Positions 52,039-62,149 of a stretch of 64,000 nt of DNA are shown here, one piece after another; position 1 is the first letter of the stretch, and each line of letters opens with the position of its first letter. The notes beneath the pieces are model-generated. The model saw only the letters and a program-made list of their open reading frames with translations, was not told where the DNA came from and did not search any database. Position numbers and translations under genes: made by a program. This DNA comes from CAXTSE01 sp964246985 (GTDB lineage: Bacteria > Actinomycetota > Actinomycetes > Actinomycetales > Microbacteriaceae). Location: contig CAXTSE010000001.1 in NCBI GenBank assembly GCA_964246985.1, positions 259,209-323,208 on the forward strand, given 5' to 3'.

Positions 52039-52797
52039 TCACCGGCCGCCTGGGCGGAGCTGGTCGAGCCACCCCTGGAGAGTCCCCGTGGCTATGCGAG
52101 CACCTTCGCCAGGTAGGAGCAAGTTGCCTGCCAATTCCGTACCGGCCCCGCTTTCAATCCATGACGGATCAAGAGTCAACGAGCGTCCGCGGGCATTAAG
52201 GGTGCGTCGGGCGACGTCTACGAGGTCATGGCGTTCTGGACCAGCAATCTCCACCACGCCATCGATGGGATCGGCATGCGCGAACTCGCCTAAGAAGGTC
52301 GCGGCGTCAGAAACAGAAATTGGTTGCATGAGGAGGGGTGGAACCGACGATCGATCGTTTGAAAGACCCCACTCCACGGACATTTCTGCGAACTCAAAGA
52401 ACTGACTAGCGCGCACGATCGTGAAAGGAATGCCGGCGGCTGCCACCGTCTTCTCCTGCGCAACCTTCCCGGCGAAGTGCGCATAGTCGCGAGTCTTGTC
52501 GACCCCAATGATTGAGAGCTGCACATGGTGACGCACACCCGCACGGCGCTCCGCAGCGAGAAGCGTCTCGCTTGCGCGGGTGAAGAAGTTTACGACGTCG
52601 TCACGTGACTCCGCGGGAGTGTTGAGCACGTCGACCACCGTGTCTACCCCGGTCAGTGCTTGATCGAGGCCCTCACCGCTCTCCACATTGATGCCCACTG
52701 AGCGAGCGAGAACGACAACATCGTCCCCCGTTGCCTCTAGTTGACGAACCAGTTCGCCGCCGACGAGTCCGGTGCCACCGGCTACAGCAATCTTCAT
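52039..52797 (-). CDS. NmrA-like NAD(P)-binding protein
   Basis: The 252-residue protein begins MKIAVAGGTGLVGGELVRQL (GxxGxxG motif) and continues VLARSVGINVESGEG, QLSIIGVDKTRDYAHF and FTIVRASQFFEF, as in atypical SDRs of the NmrA/quinone-reductase-2 type. It may act as redox sensor or reductase. It is monocistronic on the minus strand. Confidence 0.85.
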   Translation of the reverse strand: MKIAVAGGTGLVGGELVRQLEATGDDVVVLARSVGINVESGEGLDQALTGVDTVVDVLNTPAESRDDVVNFFTRASETLLAAERRAGVRHHVQLSIIGVDKTRDYAHFAGKVAQEKTVAAAGIPFTIVRASQFFEFAEMSVEWGLSNDRSSVPPLLMQPISVSDAATFLGEFAHADPIDGVVEIAGPERHDLVDVARRTLNARGRSLTLDPSWIESGAGTELAGNLLLPGEGARIATGTLQGWLDQLRPGGR

Positions 52798-53198
52798 GAG
52801 ATCAACCTTCCAGATGTGAATCGCAAAACCTCGCTAATCGCATGAGTCGCCTCGCTCCAGGAACGCGAGGAAATACTCACCCGCGACAACCGTCGCCATG
52901 CCTCCAGGGCGACCAATCGCCCCGTCCACCAAGCCCGGCGCCAAGTCGTAGGCCCGCTGCAGACTCGTCTCGTCGAGCCGAAATCTGGCCCTTTGCACTA
53001 CGTCGTCACCGACCGGCGTGATTCACTACTGGGCTGATGGGCATCCGGACCTCTTTGCGGCCCGACTATCGCGTTGTTACCATCACCCCACGATCGGCGT
53101 GCTGCTGAGCACATGAGTACTCGCAGGGAAAGACGAGAGTCCTCATGGACATGTTGCTCCGCGACGGCGACTGTGCGAGCCGTGGTCCTGACAGAGAT
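52798..53198. other. Intergenic region with one possible small ORF
   Basis: Four hundred bases between the NmrA-like and XRE genes. A minus-strand frame at 52834-52998 has coding-like composition and is listed separately; the rest holds nothing recognisable. Confidence 0.4.
52834..52998 (-). CDS. Possible small protein or remnant, 54 residues
   Basis: From a GTG at 52998 the frame encodes 54 residues including LDETSLQRAYDLAPGLVDGA and VVAGEYFLAFLERG. Amino-acid and codon composition look coding, but there is no ribosome-binding site and the frame is short. It may be the C-terminal remnant of a larger protein. Not recognised. Confidence 0.3.
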   Translation of the reverse strand: MQRARFRLDETSLQRAYDLAPGLVDGAIGRPGGMATVVAGEYFLAFLERGDSCD

Positions 53199-53411
53199 TT
53201 AGGCGCTTAGCAGTAATGTCGGCTCGACGCCGATCGCCTCCGCGATCCGCTCGACTGATTTCAGCGTCAGGTTTCGCTCGCCGCGCTCTACTCCCCCCAG
53301 ATAAGTGCGGTGGACGCCCAGGACTTCGGCAAAACCTTCTTGACTAAATCCGCGCTCCTCACGGTAGCGCCGAAGGTTGCGACCCACCGTTTTCTGAAGG
53401 TCACCTTCCAT
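53199..53411 (-). CDS. XRE-family helix-turn-helix protein
   Basis: The 70-residue protein is a single HTH_3 domain: GRNLRRYREERGFSQEGFAE, VLGVHRTYLGGVERGERN, LTLKSVERIAEAIGVEP. This form (GVERGERN with LTLKSVERIA) is typical of controller-like regulators of restriction-modification and orphan regulators. ATG 53411 is used; the frame extends upstream without support. No restriction gene is adjacent. Confidence 0.85.
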   Translation of the reverse strand: MEGDLQKTVGRNLRRYREERGFSQEGFAEVLGVHRTYLGGVERGERNLTLKSVERIAEAIGVEPTLLLSA

Positions 53412-53545
53412 CGGACTAGCCTGAAATTCTGCTACTTGAAGGTCTACATACTTATAAGTAGCATTCGTTCGAGGCGGCCTACGAGGGTCCACGACGAAAG
53501 GGCACACCATGAGCGGCGGCGGCGGGATACACGACGTGAGGCGGG

Positions 53546-54688
53546 TCAACCGGCGAGGTATGAAGTCTCTGCTCCTCCGTCTGTTGGCGGCGTTTCGGCG
53601 ATAAGCGACCAGACGAACGTCACTTCGGTCTGCGGTAATAGCCAGCCAGGGACGTCCATCGTTATTTCCCGTGCTTCTGACCCCTTAGGGAGGTGCGCCA
53701 ACCGCGGTCGACTTGCACTGGCCACATGATCGCTGACCCGCATCATGGCTATGTCGGTGTCTGTGTAGTCAATCGATAGCGTCATCCCTTTGGTGGGCTG
53801 CGCCACGGTCAGCATTAATAGATGCCCGTGCTTGGCCGTGATGGTTCGGTAGACGTGCCGGATACGAACGAGTTCGTTCTTCTCTACAACTTCCTCTCCA
53901 ATGCGCGCTGTGTAGATCTGACTGGATTTGCGCGCAGTTCGCCGGACCGGACGGTCGGCCCCGTTCACACTGAACTGAAGTAGTTCGAACGAAAGTTGGC
54001 TGGCCGGATCAAAGCCTTGGTGAGGCGTCATAAACCACGCTGACGTCGACGGCAGGTCCGTCACCAGCTCGTGAAACTCGCTGCGGTTCGAGGTGCATGC
54101 GAATCGCCGCGACGACTCCATCGGCACGGTTGAGTACTCCCATGTCACCGTCACCGCAAACCGAGGAATGCCCGGCACACCCTTCGCGTCTACTGCTGAG
54201 AGCCGAATGCGCACGTCCGCGTCATACCATCGCTCTGGCGCCCGGACGACGTTGCGCACGAGATCGCCATAAATGTCCCCCGCGAACTCGCGATCTCCAA
54301 GGCGAAGACCGAGCGCATTACCCGCGATCGAGTCCAAAAGCTCGGGCGTCGCCACGCGCTTCAGATCCTCGCTCTCCACAGCGAAACCCTGTACAACGGC
54401 ATCTCGGAAGACCGGCGCGGACTCTGTCAGTAGGCGACGGAGTCGAGAGTCTTCCCGTCGTTCACGATCGTTTCCGTCAAAATAGTCCCAGACGATCCCG
54501 AGCAGGCCTGCACCGACGAGGATTCCGCCGAGCTCTCCAAGCGGCCAGAACGACAACCATGCCCACTCCGCGTCGCCATCGATAGATCGCGCCAGCGTCA
54601 GAAGAGCAACGCCGAGGCCAAATGAAACCAGGGCCACGATGGTGGTTTTTAAGCGGAGCACCTTCAAGTTGTCTTCGTTGGTTGGCAT
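53546..54688 (-). CDS. Membrane protein of unknown function, 380 residues
   Basis: Two N-terminal hydrophobic segments (about 13-33 and 43-68, the second with ILVGAGLLGIVWDYF) are followed by a long soluble part with helical (SRLRRLLTESAPVFRDAV) and then beta-rich sequence. ATG 54688 follows CGGAG. I do not recognise the family. It could be a membrane-anchored sensor; the neighbouring XRE gene lies 134 bases downstream on the same strand. Confidence 0.65.
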   Translation of the reverse strand: MPTNEDNLKVLRLKTTIVALVSFGLGVALLTLARSIDGDAEWAWLSFWPLGELGGILVGAGLLGIVWDYFDGNDRERREDSRLRRLLTESAPVFRDAVVQGFAVESEDLKRVATPELLDSIAGNALGLRLGDREFAGDIYGDLVRNVVRAPERWYDADVRIRLSAVDAKGVPGIPRFAVTVTWEYSTVPMESSRRFACTSNRSEFHELVTDLPSTSAWFMTPHQGFDPASQLSFELLQFSVNGADRPVRRTARKSSQIYTARIGEEVVEKNELVRIRHVYRTITAKHGHLLMLTVAQPTKGMTLSIDYTDTDIAMMRVSDHVASASRPRLAHLPKGSEAREITMDVPGWLLPQTEVTFVWSLIAETPPTDGGAETSYLAG

Positions 54689-55082
54689 ATTCTGCTCCGG
54701 ATTATGAGGCATGAGCTGCAATTTGTGAAGAGCAAAGTGAGGCAGACTCCAGCATTCAGACCAGCGAGTGCTAGGAAGGCGTTCAGCTGCTCACACTGAT
54801 CCGTGGAGGTGCACAGTACGACCCGCCAGACCAGAGGGTGGCGGTGACCGCCAACCTCCATTTGCCGCCGCCACGGTCGTGGAAGGTTCGCCGCAGCTTT
54901 GACCCAAACGAGGAGCGTCGGTGTTGCTCGAATACTGCATCGCATCACGCGGCTTTACGGCGCAATCACGCGGATAGTGCCGGCCGCGGGAATTGCGCTC
55001 GCATTCGCTGCCCCTGCGCACCCGCAACCGGCTGAAGGTCTAGGTTCGACTGGTGTCAGATTTCGAGCAAGCGTGCCCCGAG
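54689..55082. other. Intergenic region without a recognised gene
   Basis: Nearly 400 bases between the unknown membrane protein and the TetR gene. Frames on both strands are short with no ribosome-binding site or motif. Confidence 0.35.
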
Positions 55083-55772
55083 CTAATCGGCGTCGGGTAA
55101 CGCAGGCAACTCGAGGCGAGAGACGCGACGGGCCTCATCGGCGTCCAAGCCCACCATGCGAAGCAAGTTTTCCGCGTATCGCTGGCTGGGGTCTTCGAGG
55201 CTGCGGTCGTCAAGGTGACTATGCATGGCCGCGAGAAGAGCGCCGAATGTCATGGCAGATGCGAGCTCGATGTCGTCTACCCGGAAGCGCCCGGTTTCTA
55301 CCCCAATGCGAATATCCCGCGATGCGCGCGGACCGAGAGTCCGGAGCAGGCCTTTTTGTGCGATTCCAAGTCGCACCAGTAACCATCCCCATACCGGGTC
55401 ACTAACCGCGGTTTGCATCAGGTGCCTCAGGGAAAATGAATAGATTTCAGCGGCGTCAGGCATGCCGGCCGTCAGAGCGTCGAGGCGACGACCAAGAGAC
55501 TCCACTACGTCGTAGATGACTGCATCGATTACGTCGTCGCGCGCCGCGAAATAGTTGTAAAAGGTGCCCTGCCCAATATCGGCACGTTCAGCAATCGACA
55601 CGATGGTGACGGACTCCGGCCCGCCCTCTGCCATCTGCGCCCTAGCGGCATCGAGGATGCGCCGCCGAGTGATCTCGGCCTTCCGTTCGCGGCGCCCGGA
55701 CGGGGATGCGGTTACTGCTCGGGGAGGTGTCTCAGTCGTGTCCATCGCCGGAGTTCTCTTCGCGCCCATCAT
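55083..55772 (-). CDS. TetR-family transcriptional regulator
   Basis: The 229-residue regulator has a TetR helix-turn-helix (RRRILDAARAQMAEGGPESV, VSIAERADIGQGTFYNYFA, about residues 33-80) and a C-terminal ligand-binding half. It is divergent from the FAD hydroxylase gene and probably represses it by binding the palindrome at 55865-55880. The inducer may be the aromatic or related substrate. Confidence 0.92.
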   Translation of the reverse strand: MMGAKRTPAMDTTETPPRAVTASPSGRRERKAEITRRRILDAARAQMAEGGPESVTIVSIAERADIGQGTFYNYFAARDDVIDAVIYDVVESLGRRLDALTAGMPDAAEIYSFSLRHLMQTAVSDPVWGWLLVRLGIAQKGLLRTLGPRASRDIRIGVETGRFRVDDIELASAMTFGALLAAMHSHLDDRSLEDPSQRYAENLLRMVGLDADEARRVSRLELPALPDAD

Positions 55773-55829
55773 CGATGCTCCACCATACCCGCGGCTCGGG
55801 GCCGAACCCGCCGAGATTACGGTCAGGAC

Positions 55830-55880
55830 TTGACAACGTGAATACCCACTCTAGAGTGTGTCTACATTCATTGATGAATG
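55830..55880 (+). promoter_or_regulatory. Promoter and TetR operator candidate
   Basis: TTGACA at 55830-55835 and TAGAGT at 55852-55857, 16 bases apart, form a plausible sigma-70-type promoter for the hydroxylase gene. CATTCAT (55865-55871) and ATGAATG (55874-55880) form a perfect palindrome with a 2-base centre directly downstream, a good place for TetR repression. Confidence 0.6.
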
Positions 55881-55903
55881 CTTCGTCATTTTTGGGAGTT
55901 TCA

Positions 55904-57547
55904 ATGTCGCAAGTCCCTGGTTCGGTAGCGACCACGCAAAGATTCGAGGTCGATGTCGTCATCGTGGGCCTCGGCCCCGTTGGACTATTCGCTTCCTTAC
56001 TTCTGGGCCAGCGCGGGCATTCTGTCCTGGCCATCGAGCGGTGGCCGACTCCATACCCCTTGCCTCGCGCGGTTACTTTCGACCACGAAATCGCACGAAT
56101 CCTGTCGTCCATCGGTATCGACGCCGATCATGATTCATCGATCGACTACCACGACGACCGGTACCTTTGGGTCGACGCGCGGGATGAGGTCCTGACAGAG
56201 GTCGACTGGATTTCGAAGGCCGCGGACGGCTGGCGCAATCGCTACTGGTTCAATCAGCCCGATCTTGAGAACCGCCTACGCCTACTTCTAGCGGAAATGC
56301 CCTCCGTCACTCTGCTCCCTGGGAACGAAGTCGTCGACTTCGAGCAGGACGCCGATGGCGTGACAATCCGCTTTGAGGAGGCCGAGGCTGCCGGGGCAGC
56401 GACCCAGCGCAAGGCTGGGGGCACGACCGGGGTGGTGCGAGCCCGTTGGGCTCTTGGCTCCGACGGCGCAAACAGCTTCATCCGGCGCGCCACAAACCGC
56501 GAATTTACCGACCTGCAGTTCTTCTCCGACTGGCTGGTGGTTGACGTTACCCCGGCGGAAATGCCCTCGTACAAAACCGCGCACTTTCAGATCTGTAACC
56601 CGGCGCGGCCGACCACAGTCGTCCCCGGTGGGCCGGGGAAGCGCCGTTGGGAGTTTATGGCGCTGCCGGGCGAGGACCTTGGCGAGCTGGGGTCTCCCGC
56701 GAAAGTCTGGGAGCTCTTGAAGCCGTGGGGCATGAACCCCGACACAGCTCAGCTCGACCGCGCGGTCGTGTGGCGCTTTCAGGCCAAATACGTCGAAAAT
56801 TGGCGAGCCGGCCGAGCGCTTCTCGCTGGAGATGCGGCCCACTTGATGCCGCCCTTCGCCGGTGAAGGGATGTGCGCCGGTCTGCGGGACGTCTTCAACC
56901 TGGCTTGGCGCTTGGACCTGGTCCTGCGCGAGGTGGCCGGCGACGACCTCCTCGACGAGTGGTCGAACGAGCGCCGAGAGCAGGCCAAATGGTATATCGA
57001 CTTCTCCGTCGAGCTGGGCAAGGTCATCTGCGTCACAGACCCGACTGCTGCCGCGGAGCGCGACGCGCGGATGAAGGCCGATTGGGCTGTGCAGTCGAAG
57101 ATCGGCCCGGTCTCGCCCCATGACGCCGTGCTTGGCACTCCTGGTACGTGGGCGGAAGCGGACGTGCTGTCTGGCCGACCATCAGTGCAGGGCGTAGTGA
57201 CCTTCGGTGGCCGGACCGGCCGATTCGACGACATCGTCGGGCGCGGGTGGCATCTGCTCTCACTCCTTGGGCAAGGGAAGCCGCTCCGCGCGGATCAGGC
57301 CGCTCGTCTCGCCGCAGCGGGCGGCCGCCAGCTCACGATCGGACCGACCGGGAGTGGCGCTGACGTCGTTGAAGAGGACGGCGCATACAGCGGTTGGATG
57401 ACGGCTCATGGAGTGACCCAACTTCTTGTGCGCCCGGATTTCTATATCGCTGCGACGGCGCCGGATGTGGCCACCATGCAATCGGCCTTCGATGATGTCT
57501 TTGACAGCGTGGTCCCAGTCCGAATCGGTGCAAGGCTCACGCGGTGA
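55904..57547 (+). CDS. FAD-dependent hydroxylase, MhpA-like
   Basis: The 547-residue monooxygenase has the FAD-binding GxGxxG (VDVVIVGLGPVGLFASLLL), the mid motif LGSDGANSFIRR, and the GD motif RALLAGDAAHLMPPFAGEGM. These place it with MhpA, the 3-(3-hydroxyphenyl)propionate hydroxylases, and related class A aromatic hydroxylases that use NAD(P)H and O2. ATG 55904 follows GGGAG. It is the first gene of the plus-strand operon and overlaps the ATPase gene by 4 nt. The exact substrate is not readable. Confidence 0.88.
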   Translation: MSQVPGSVATTQRFEVDVVIVGLGPVGLFASLLLGQRGHSVLAIERWPTPYPLPRAVTFDHEIARILSSIGIDADHDSSIDYHDDRYLWVDARDEVLTEVDWISKAADGWRNRYWFNQPDLENRLRLLLAEMPSVTLLPGNEVVDFEQDADGVTIRFEEAEAAGAATQRKAGGTTGVVRARWALGSDGANSFIRRATNREFTDLQFFSDWLVVDVTPAEMPSYKTAHFQICNPARPTTVVPGGPGKRRWEFMALPGEDLGELGSPAKVWELLKPWGMNPDTAQLDRAVVWRFQAKYVENWRAGRALLAGDAAHLMPPFAGEGMCAGLRDVFNLAWRLDLVLREVAGDDLLDEWSNERREQAKWYIDFSVELGKVICVTDPTAAAERDARMKADWAVQSKIGPVSPHDAVLGTPGTWAEADVLSGRPSVQGVVTFGGRTGRFDDIVGRGWHLLSLLGQGKPLRADQAARLAAAGGRQLTIGPTGSGADVVEEDGAYSGWMTAHGVTQLLVRPDFYIAATAPDVATMQSAFDDVFDSVVPVRIGARLTR

Positions 57548-59029
57548 TTCGCGAAGACGAGCAGGCTGCAGAGCCGGTGGTCATCAAGGCCACCGGCTTG
57601 ACCATGCACTTCGGCGGAGTTGTAGCCGTGTCCGGAGTCGATCTCGAGGTCCGCCGCGGTGAGGTCGTCGGAATTATGGGGCCCAACGGCGCGGGCAAGA
57701 GCACGCTGCTCTCGATGCTGTGCGGCGCTCGCAAGCCGACGGCGGGCGAACTCGCCGTTCGGGGTCGTGACATGGCCAAGGTCATGCGGGCCGACGCACC
57801 TCGCATCGGAATCGGGCTCGCCCACCAAATACCTAAGCCCTTTCGGAGCCTGACGGTCCGGCAGAACCTTGAAGTGGCGGCGCAGGTGACCCCGCGATCG
57901 CGACGAGCAGATCTGGTGCGGGACTCGCTGAACCTGAGCGGCATGGCGGGAAAGGCCAACATTCTGGCGGCCAACCTTGGCCTCCTCGATCTGAAACGCC
58001 TGGAACTCGCGCGCGTGCTTGCCCTCGACCCAGAGGTGATCCTCCTCGACGAAGTCGCGGCCGGCCTAACCGGGAAGGATCTCGACGACCTGATTTCGCT
58101 CATCGCAGCCATTCGCGACAGTGGCCGGACGATCGTGATCGTTGAGCATGTTCAGGACGTACTCCACCAGCTCGCGCAACGGGTAGTAGTTCTTGAGTGG
58201 GGGCAGAAGCTGCTCGAGGGAACTCCAAAGGAGGTCTCCGAGGACCAGCGGGTGATCGACATCTACCTCGGCACGGGCGAGCAAGTCGCGCCGCGGGAGC
58301 CGCGCATTCTCGAGCCGGGCGAGACGCCCCTGCTTGAGCTGAAGTCCGTCGCCGCCGGATACGGTGCGATTCAGGTGCTTCCTGAACTCTCGTTCTCAGT
58401 CGCCGCTGGCGAGGTCCTCGCCGTGCTGGGCGCGAATGGGGCAGGCAAGTCGACCTTGGCGCGGGCTGTACAGGGCGCGATCCCGGTTCGCGCCGGCTCG
58501 ATCGTGTGGGACGGCGTCGATGTCACGCGCTTCGGAGCAGCGAGGCGGCTGCGCGCGGGCTGCGCGCTGGTCCCCGAGGGACGCAGGCTTTTCGCATCGC
58601 TCACTGTGCGCGAGAATCTGGAGCTCGGATTGCGAAGCTCGCGCAACACCACCCCCCTCGACAGGGTCTATGAGCTATTTCCGCGCCTCACTGAGTTGGC
58701 AGACCGTCGCGCCGGCGGACTCTCCGGCGGAGAGCAGCAGATGGTGGCCATCGGGCGGGCGATGGCGTCCGATCCACGACTTCATCTTTGACGAGCTGTC
58801 GCTGGGCCTCGCCCCTATGGTGGTCGACCGCATGCTCGGCGCAGTGCAGACCATCGCGTCTTGGGGAACCGCGGTGCTGCTGATCGAGCAGAACATTCAC
58901 AAAGCACTCGCCCTGTCGGATCGGGCACTTCTGCTCCGACGAGGCGTGGTTGTCTTCGACGGACGTCCCCAAGACCTCAGCGACAGCCAGTTCCGCAATG
59001 CGTATCTGGGACTCGACGCCGCCGAATAA
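57544..59029 (+). pseudogene. Fused LivG-LivF-type ABC ATPase gene with a frameshift
   Basis: The frame from 57544 encodes a LivG-like ATPase (GPNGAGKST, VILLDEVAAGLTGKD) fused by a short linker to a LivF-like ATPase (GANGAGKST, LSGGEQQMVAIGRAM). It stops at 58791 in the second Walker B: the frame reads DPRLHL-stop, and the overlapping frame continues IFDELSLGLAPMVVDRM to 59029. Near 58781-58785 CTTCATC appears where CTTCTCATC would restore DPRLLIFDE, so a CT pair seems lost, or one base is extra. Sequencing error, real inactivation and recoding are all possible. The rest of the transporter is intact. Confidence 0.8.
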
Positions 59030-59069
59030 TCCGCACCATTCGATCCAGAGAACCACAAAGGAGTAGTTC

Positions 59070-60287
59070 ATGAATCATCTTCGCTTATTTGCCGTTCCGG
59101 TCGCCGCGGCGATTCTGCTCGGTGCCTCGGCATGTGCGCCAGGAGGGTCGAGCGGTTCCAGCGACTCAATCGTCATCGGAGCCTCGCTGCCCTTGACCGG
59201 GCCGCTCCAGGCCTTCGGCACGTCCCTCCAGACGGGTTACGAGCAGGCTGTCGACGAGGTCAACAGTGCCGGCGGGATCGAGATAGACGGCCAGGAGCGC
59301 ACCGTCGAACTTGCGATCCAGGACAACGCCTCGACCGGCGACAAGGCGAGCGAACAGGCTCGTGACCTCGTCCTCCGCCAGGAGGCGGTGGCCCTGCTCG
59401 GTCCAGCTACGCCGCCTCTGAGCATTCCAGTGTCGGTTGTGGCAGACCAGCTCAAGATCCCAACCGTCATCACCATCACGCCGATCCAAGCATGGAAGGG
59501 CGGTGCCCCCGATGGCTGGCAGTACACGTTCGATCTCTTCTTCGATGAAATCCAGATGACCGACACCCAGTTCGAGGCCGCCAATCTGGTCGAAACAAAC
59601 AAGAAGGTGGCCCTCTTCACCGATCAGGAGGAGGACGGCATCGTCATGGGCGGCCTGTGGGCGGATAAGGCCGAGTCCTTCGGGTACGAGATCGTCGCTA
59701 ACGAGCAGTTCCCAGTCGGTAACACGAACTTCACTAGCCAGGTGGCCGAGGCAAAGGCGTCGGAGGCCGAGGTCGTGATCGCTCAGGTGATCCCCCCGGA
59801 CGGCATCGGACTCCTCCGCGAGATGAAAGCTCAGGGGTACCAGCCCCAGGTCGTGTTCATGGAGAAGGCTGGCGACACTGGCGGCTACCCCGAGATCAGT
59901 GACGGCCTTGCGGACGGCGTGCTGGCGGCCAACTGGTTCGCAGAAGGCATCGGCACAGACCGCGAGCAGGAGTTCATCGACACCCACACCGGCGAGGTAG
60001 GCGGGATCAACGCCGACCTGGGAACCATCGTCTACGGCTACACCGCCGCGAAAGTGCTACTTGACGCGATCGCCGCTGCCGGCTCGCTCGATGCTGACGC
60101 CATCCGCGACGCGATCGCCGCCACCGACGGCGACTATCCCGCTGGATCCATAGCCTTCGACGAGGGGCACGGGGCCGCCCTCCCGGCAGTGCAGACGCAG
60201 TGGGTCGGAAATGATCAAGTACTGGTGCTCGATGGCACCGGGACCGCAGCCAACGAGATCACGGCACCCGTGCCTGGTCTCGGCTGA
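59070..60287 (+). CDS. Branched-chain-amino-acid-type substrate-binding lipoprotein
   Basis: The 405-residue protein has a lipobox (ILLGASACAPGG) and a Peripla_BP_6 fold (IVIGASLPLTGPLQAFG, GGIEIDGQERTVELAIQDNA, VALLGPATPPLSIPVSVVAD, GTIVYGYTAAKVLLDAI). LivK-type proteins also bind aromatic acids and other carboxylates, which fits the hydroxylase context. AAAGGAG precedes ATG 59070. Confidence 0.93.
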   Translation: MNHLRLFAVPVAAAILLGASACAPGGSSGSSDSIVIGASLPLTGPLQAFGTSLQTGYEQAVDEVNSAGGIEIDGQERTVELAIQDNASTGDKASEQARDLVLRQEAVALLGPATPPLSIPVSVVADQLKIPTVITITPIQAWKGGAPDGWQYTFDLFFDEIQMTDTQFEAANLVETNKKVALFTDQEEDGIVMGGLWADKAESFGYEIVANEQFPVGNTNFTSQVAEAKASEAEVVIAQVIPPDGIGLLREMKAQGYQPQVVFMEKAGDTGGYPEISDGLADGVLAANWFAEGIGTDREQEFIDTHTGEVGGINADLGTIVYGYTAAKVLLDAIAAAGSLDADAIRDAIAATDGDYPAGSIAFDEGHGAALPAVQTQWVGNDQVLVLDGTGTAANEITAPVPGLG

Positions 60288-60308
60288 CTCGCAGTTGAGG
60301 GCGAGCCG

Positions 60309-61166
60309 ATGGAGGCGTTGATACAGGGAATCCTGCTGGGGGGGCTCTACGCGACGACCGCGCTTGGATTGTCGCTAGTGTTCGGAGTCATCCGCATGGT
60401 GAACCTCGCGCACGGAGACCTTCTGGTCGTCGGGGCGTACCTGACGTCGATGCTGGTCGTCGCGAGTGGGGCAGATCCGCTTCTTGCGGTCATTCCCGCT
60501 GCGATCATCGTGGGCGCTGCCGCCTACCCGCTCCAAAGGTTCGTCCTCAATCCGCTCGTCGTCCACAGCACCGAGGCGCCCATCACCGCGACCTTCGGTA
60601 TTTCGGTGGTCATCCAAAGTCTGCTGCTCCTCGCCTTCAGCTCGAACCCGCGGACGATCAACGCGCCCTACTCCAATGCCAGCCTCGACCTGGGCGGCCT
60701 GCAGGTGAGGGTCAGCCTCCTCATCGCCCTAGCTGCCGCCGTCGTGCTGGTGATCGCGCTCGACGTGCTGTTCAACCGCACCCGCTTCGGCCGCCAGGTC
60801 AGGGCGTCTGCGATCGATCCTGACGCCGCAGCGCTAGTTGGAATCGACGTCAGGCACACCTACGCGATAGTCCTGGCTGTCGCCGCGGCCGTCGCGACGA
60901 TCGGCGGCACACTAATCGCGCTCTCCTTCTCGGTCGATCCAGTCGCTGGCACAACCTGGCTGCTGCGCGCCTTCACCGTCGTGGTCATCGGCGGGCTGGG
61001 CTCCATCCGGGGAACCCTCGCCGGTGGGCTGATCGTCGGAGTCATCGAGAGCGTCGGTGCGGTGGTCGTTGGCGCTCAGTACCGGGACGTCCTCGTATTC
61101 GGGATCCTCGTCGTGGTTCTGCTGATCCGGCCCAACGGGCTCTTCATGAAGGCGAGCAGAGCATGA
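60309..61166 (+). CDS. LivH-type ABC transporter permease
   Basis: The 285-residue inner-membrane protein starts LIQGILLGGLYATTALGLSL and has the family signature IRMVNLAHGDLLVVGAYL and, near the C-terminus, GGLGSIRGTLAGGLIVG. About eight helices. The stop overlaps the LivM start (ATGA). Confidence 0.94.
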   Translation: MEALIQGILLGGLYATTALGLSLVFGVIRMVNLAHGDLLVVGAYLTSMLVVASGADPLLAVIPAAIIVGAAAYPLQRFVLNPLVVHSTEAPITATFGISVVIQSLLLLAFSSNPRTINAPYSNASLDLGGLQVRVSLLIALAAAVVLVIALDVLFNRTRFGRQVRASAIDPDAAALVGIDVRHTYAIVLAVAAAVATIGGTLIALSFSVDPVAGTTWLLRAFTVVVIGGLGSIRGTLAGGLIVGVIESVGAVVVGAQYRDVLVFGILVVVLLIRPNGLFMKASRA

Positions 61167-62149
61167 CGCCCACCCTGACCCGTGCCCTTCGCTACGCGGT
61201 GCCCATGCTCGTCGCGGTGATCGTCGCGGCCAGCGCCGAGACGCTGTCGAGGAATAATGCGAACCAGCTCACCGGCCTGTTGCTCCTCGCGAGCCTCGCG
61301 ATGGCGTGGAATCTCGTGAGCGGTTTCGCCGGACAGTTCTCGCTGGGGCACTCGATCTTCGTCGGTGCCGGCGGGTACACGACCGCCGTTTTCCTCAACT
61401 ATCTGGATTACCCACTGCCCATCGTGTTGATCGCCGCCGGGGTCGTCTCGGCGGCGCTCGGAGTGCTCCTGGCCTACCCGCTGCTACGCCTCCGCGGGCC
61501 GTACTTTGCTATCGGCACCCTCGGCATAGCTCTCGCTGTCCTCGGGTGGATGCTCAACTGGGACTTCACGCGAGCATCGCGGGGATATCCCGTCCCGCCG
61601 GGAGCACTTCTGGATATTGCAACCCTGCTCCAAGTTGCGGCGGTTCTCGCACTCATGACCTTCGTTGTCTCGCTTGCGATCAAGGAGTCCGCTCTCGGTC
61701 TCCGACTCTTTGCTCTCCGCGACGACGAGGATGGCGCTTCGAGCCTGGGAGTGCGGCGCGTCAGGACCATCGTGCCCATCTGGGCGATCAGTGCTTTCTT
61801 GACCGGCATGCTCGGAGCGGTCATCGCTCTGCAGAACGGCAACCTAACGCCCAACTCGGCATTCAGCATCCAATACACGCTGGATGCTGTGGTCGTCTGC
61901 GTGATCGGTGGTCTCGGGACGGCGAGCGGACCCCTGATCGGCGCGCTCATCGTCTTTGTGATCCGGCAGTACACAGCGGACTTCGCCAGCTGGGCATCTC
62001 TGCTCGAGGCCCTGATCGTCATTCTGGTAGTGCGGTTCTTCCCCGACGGCGCCGTCGGCGTTCTGACGCGCATTGGGGCGTTCATCCGAAAGCGACGAGC
62101 GACGTCGGCATCGAGGGTCGCGACTGATCAGAGGGGGAGTAGTGCATGA
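61163..62149 (+). CDS. LivM-type ABC transporter permease
   Basis: The 328-residue inner-membrane protein carries NLVSGFAGQFSLGHSIFVGA, LRLRGPYFAIGTLGIAL and IGGLGTASGPLIGALIV, all typical of LivM. It overlaps LivH and the enoyl-CoA hydratase gene by 4 nt each, so translation is coupled along the operon. Confidence 0.94.
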   Translation: MTPTLTRALRYAVPMLVAVIVAASAETLSRNNANQLTGLLLLASLAMAWNLVSGFAGQFSLGHSIFVGAGGYTTAVFLNYLDYPLPIVLIAAGVVSAALGVLLAYPLLRLRGPYFAIGTLGIALAVLGWMLNWDFTRASRGYPVPPGALLDIATLLQVAAVLALMTFVVSLAIKESALGLRLFALRDDEDGASSLGVRRVRTIVPIWAISAFLTGMLGAVIALQNGNLTPNSAFSIQYTLDAVVVCVIGGLGTASGPLIGALIVFVIRQYTADFASWASLLEALIVILVVRFFPDGAVGVLTRIGAFIRKRRATSASRVATDQRGSSA

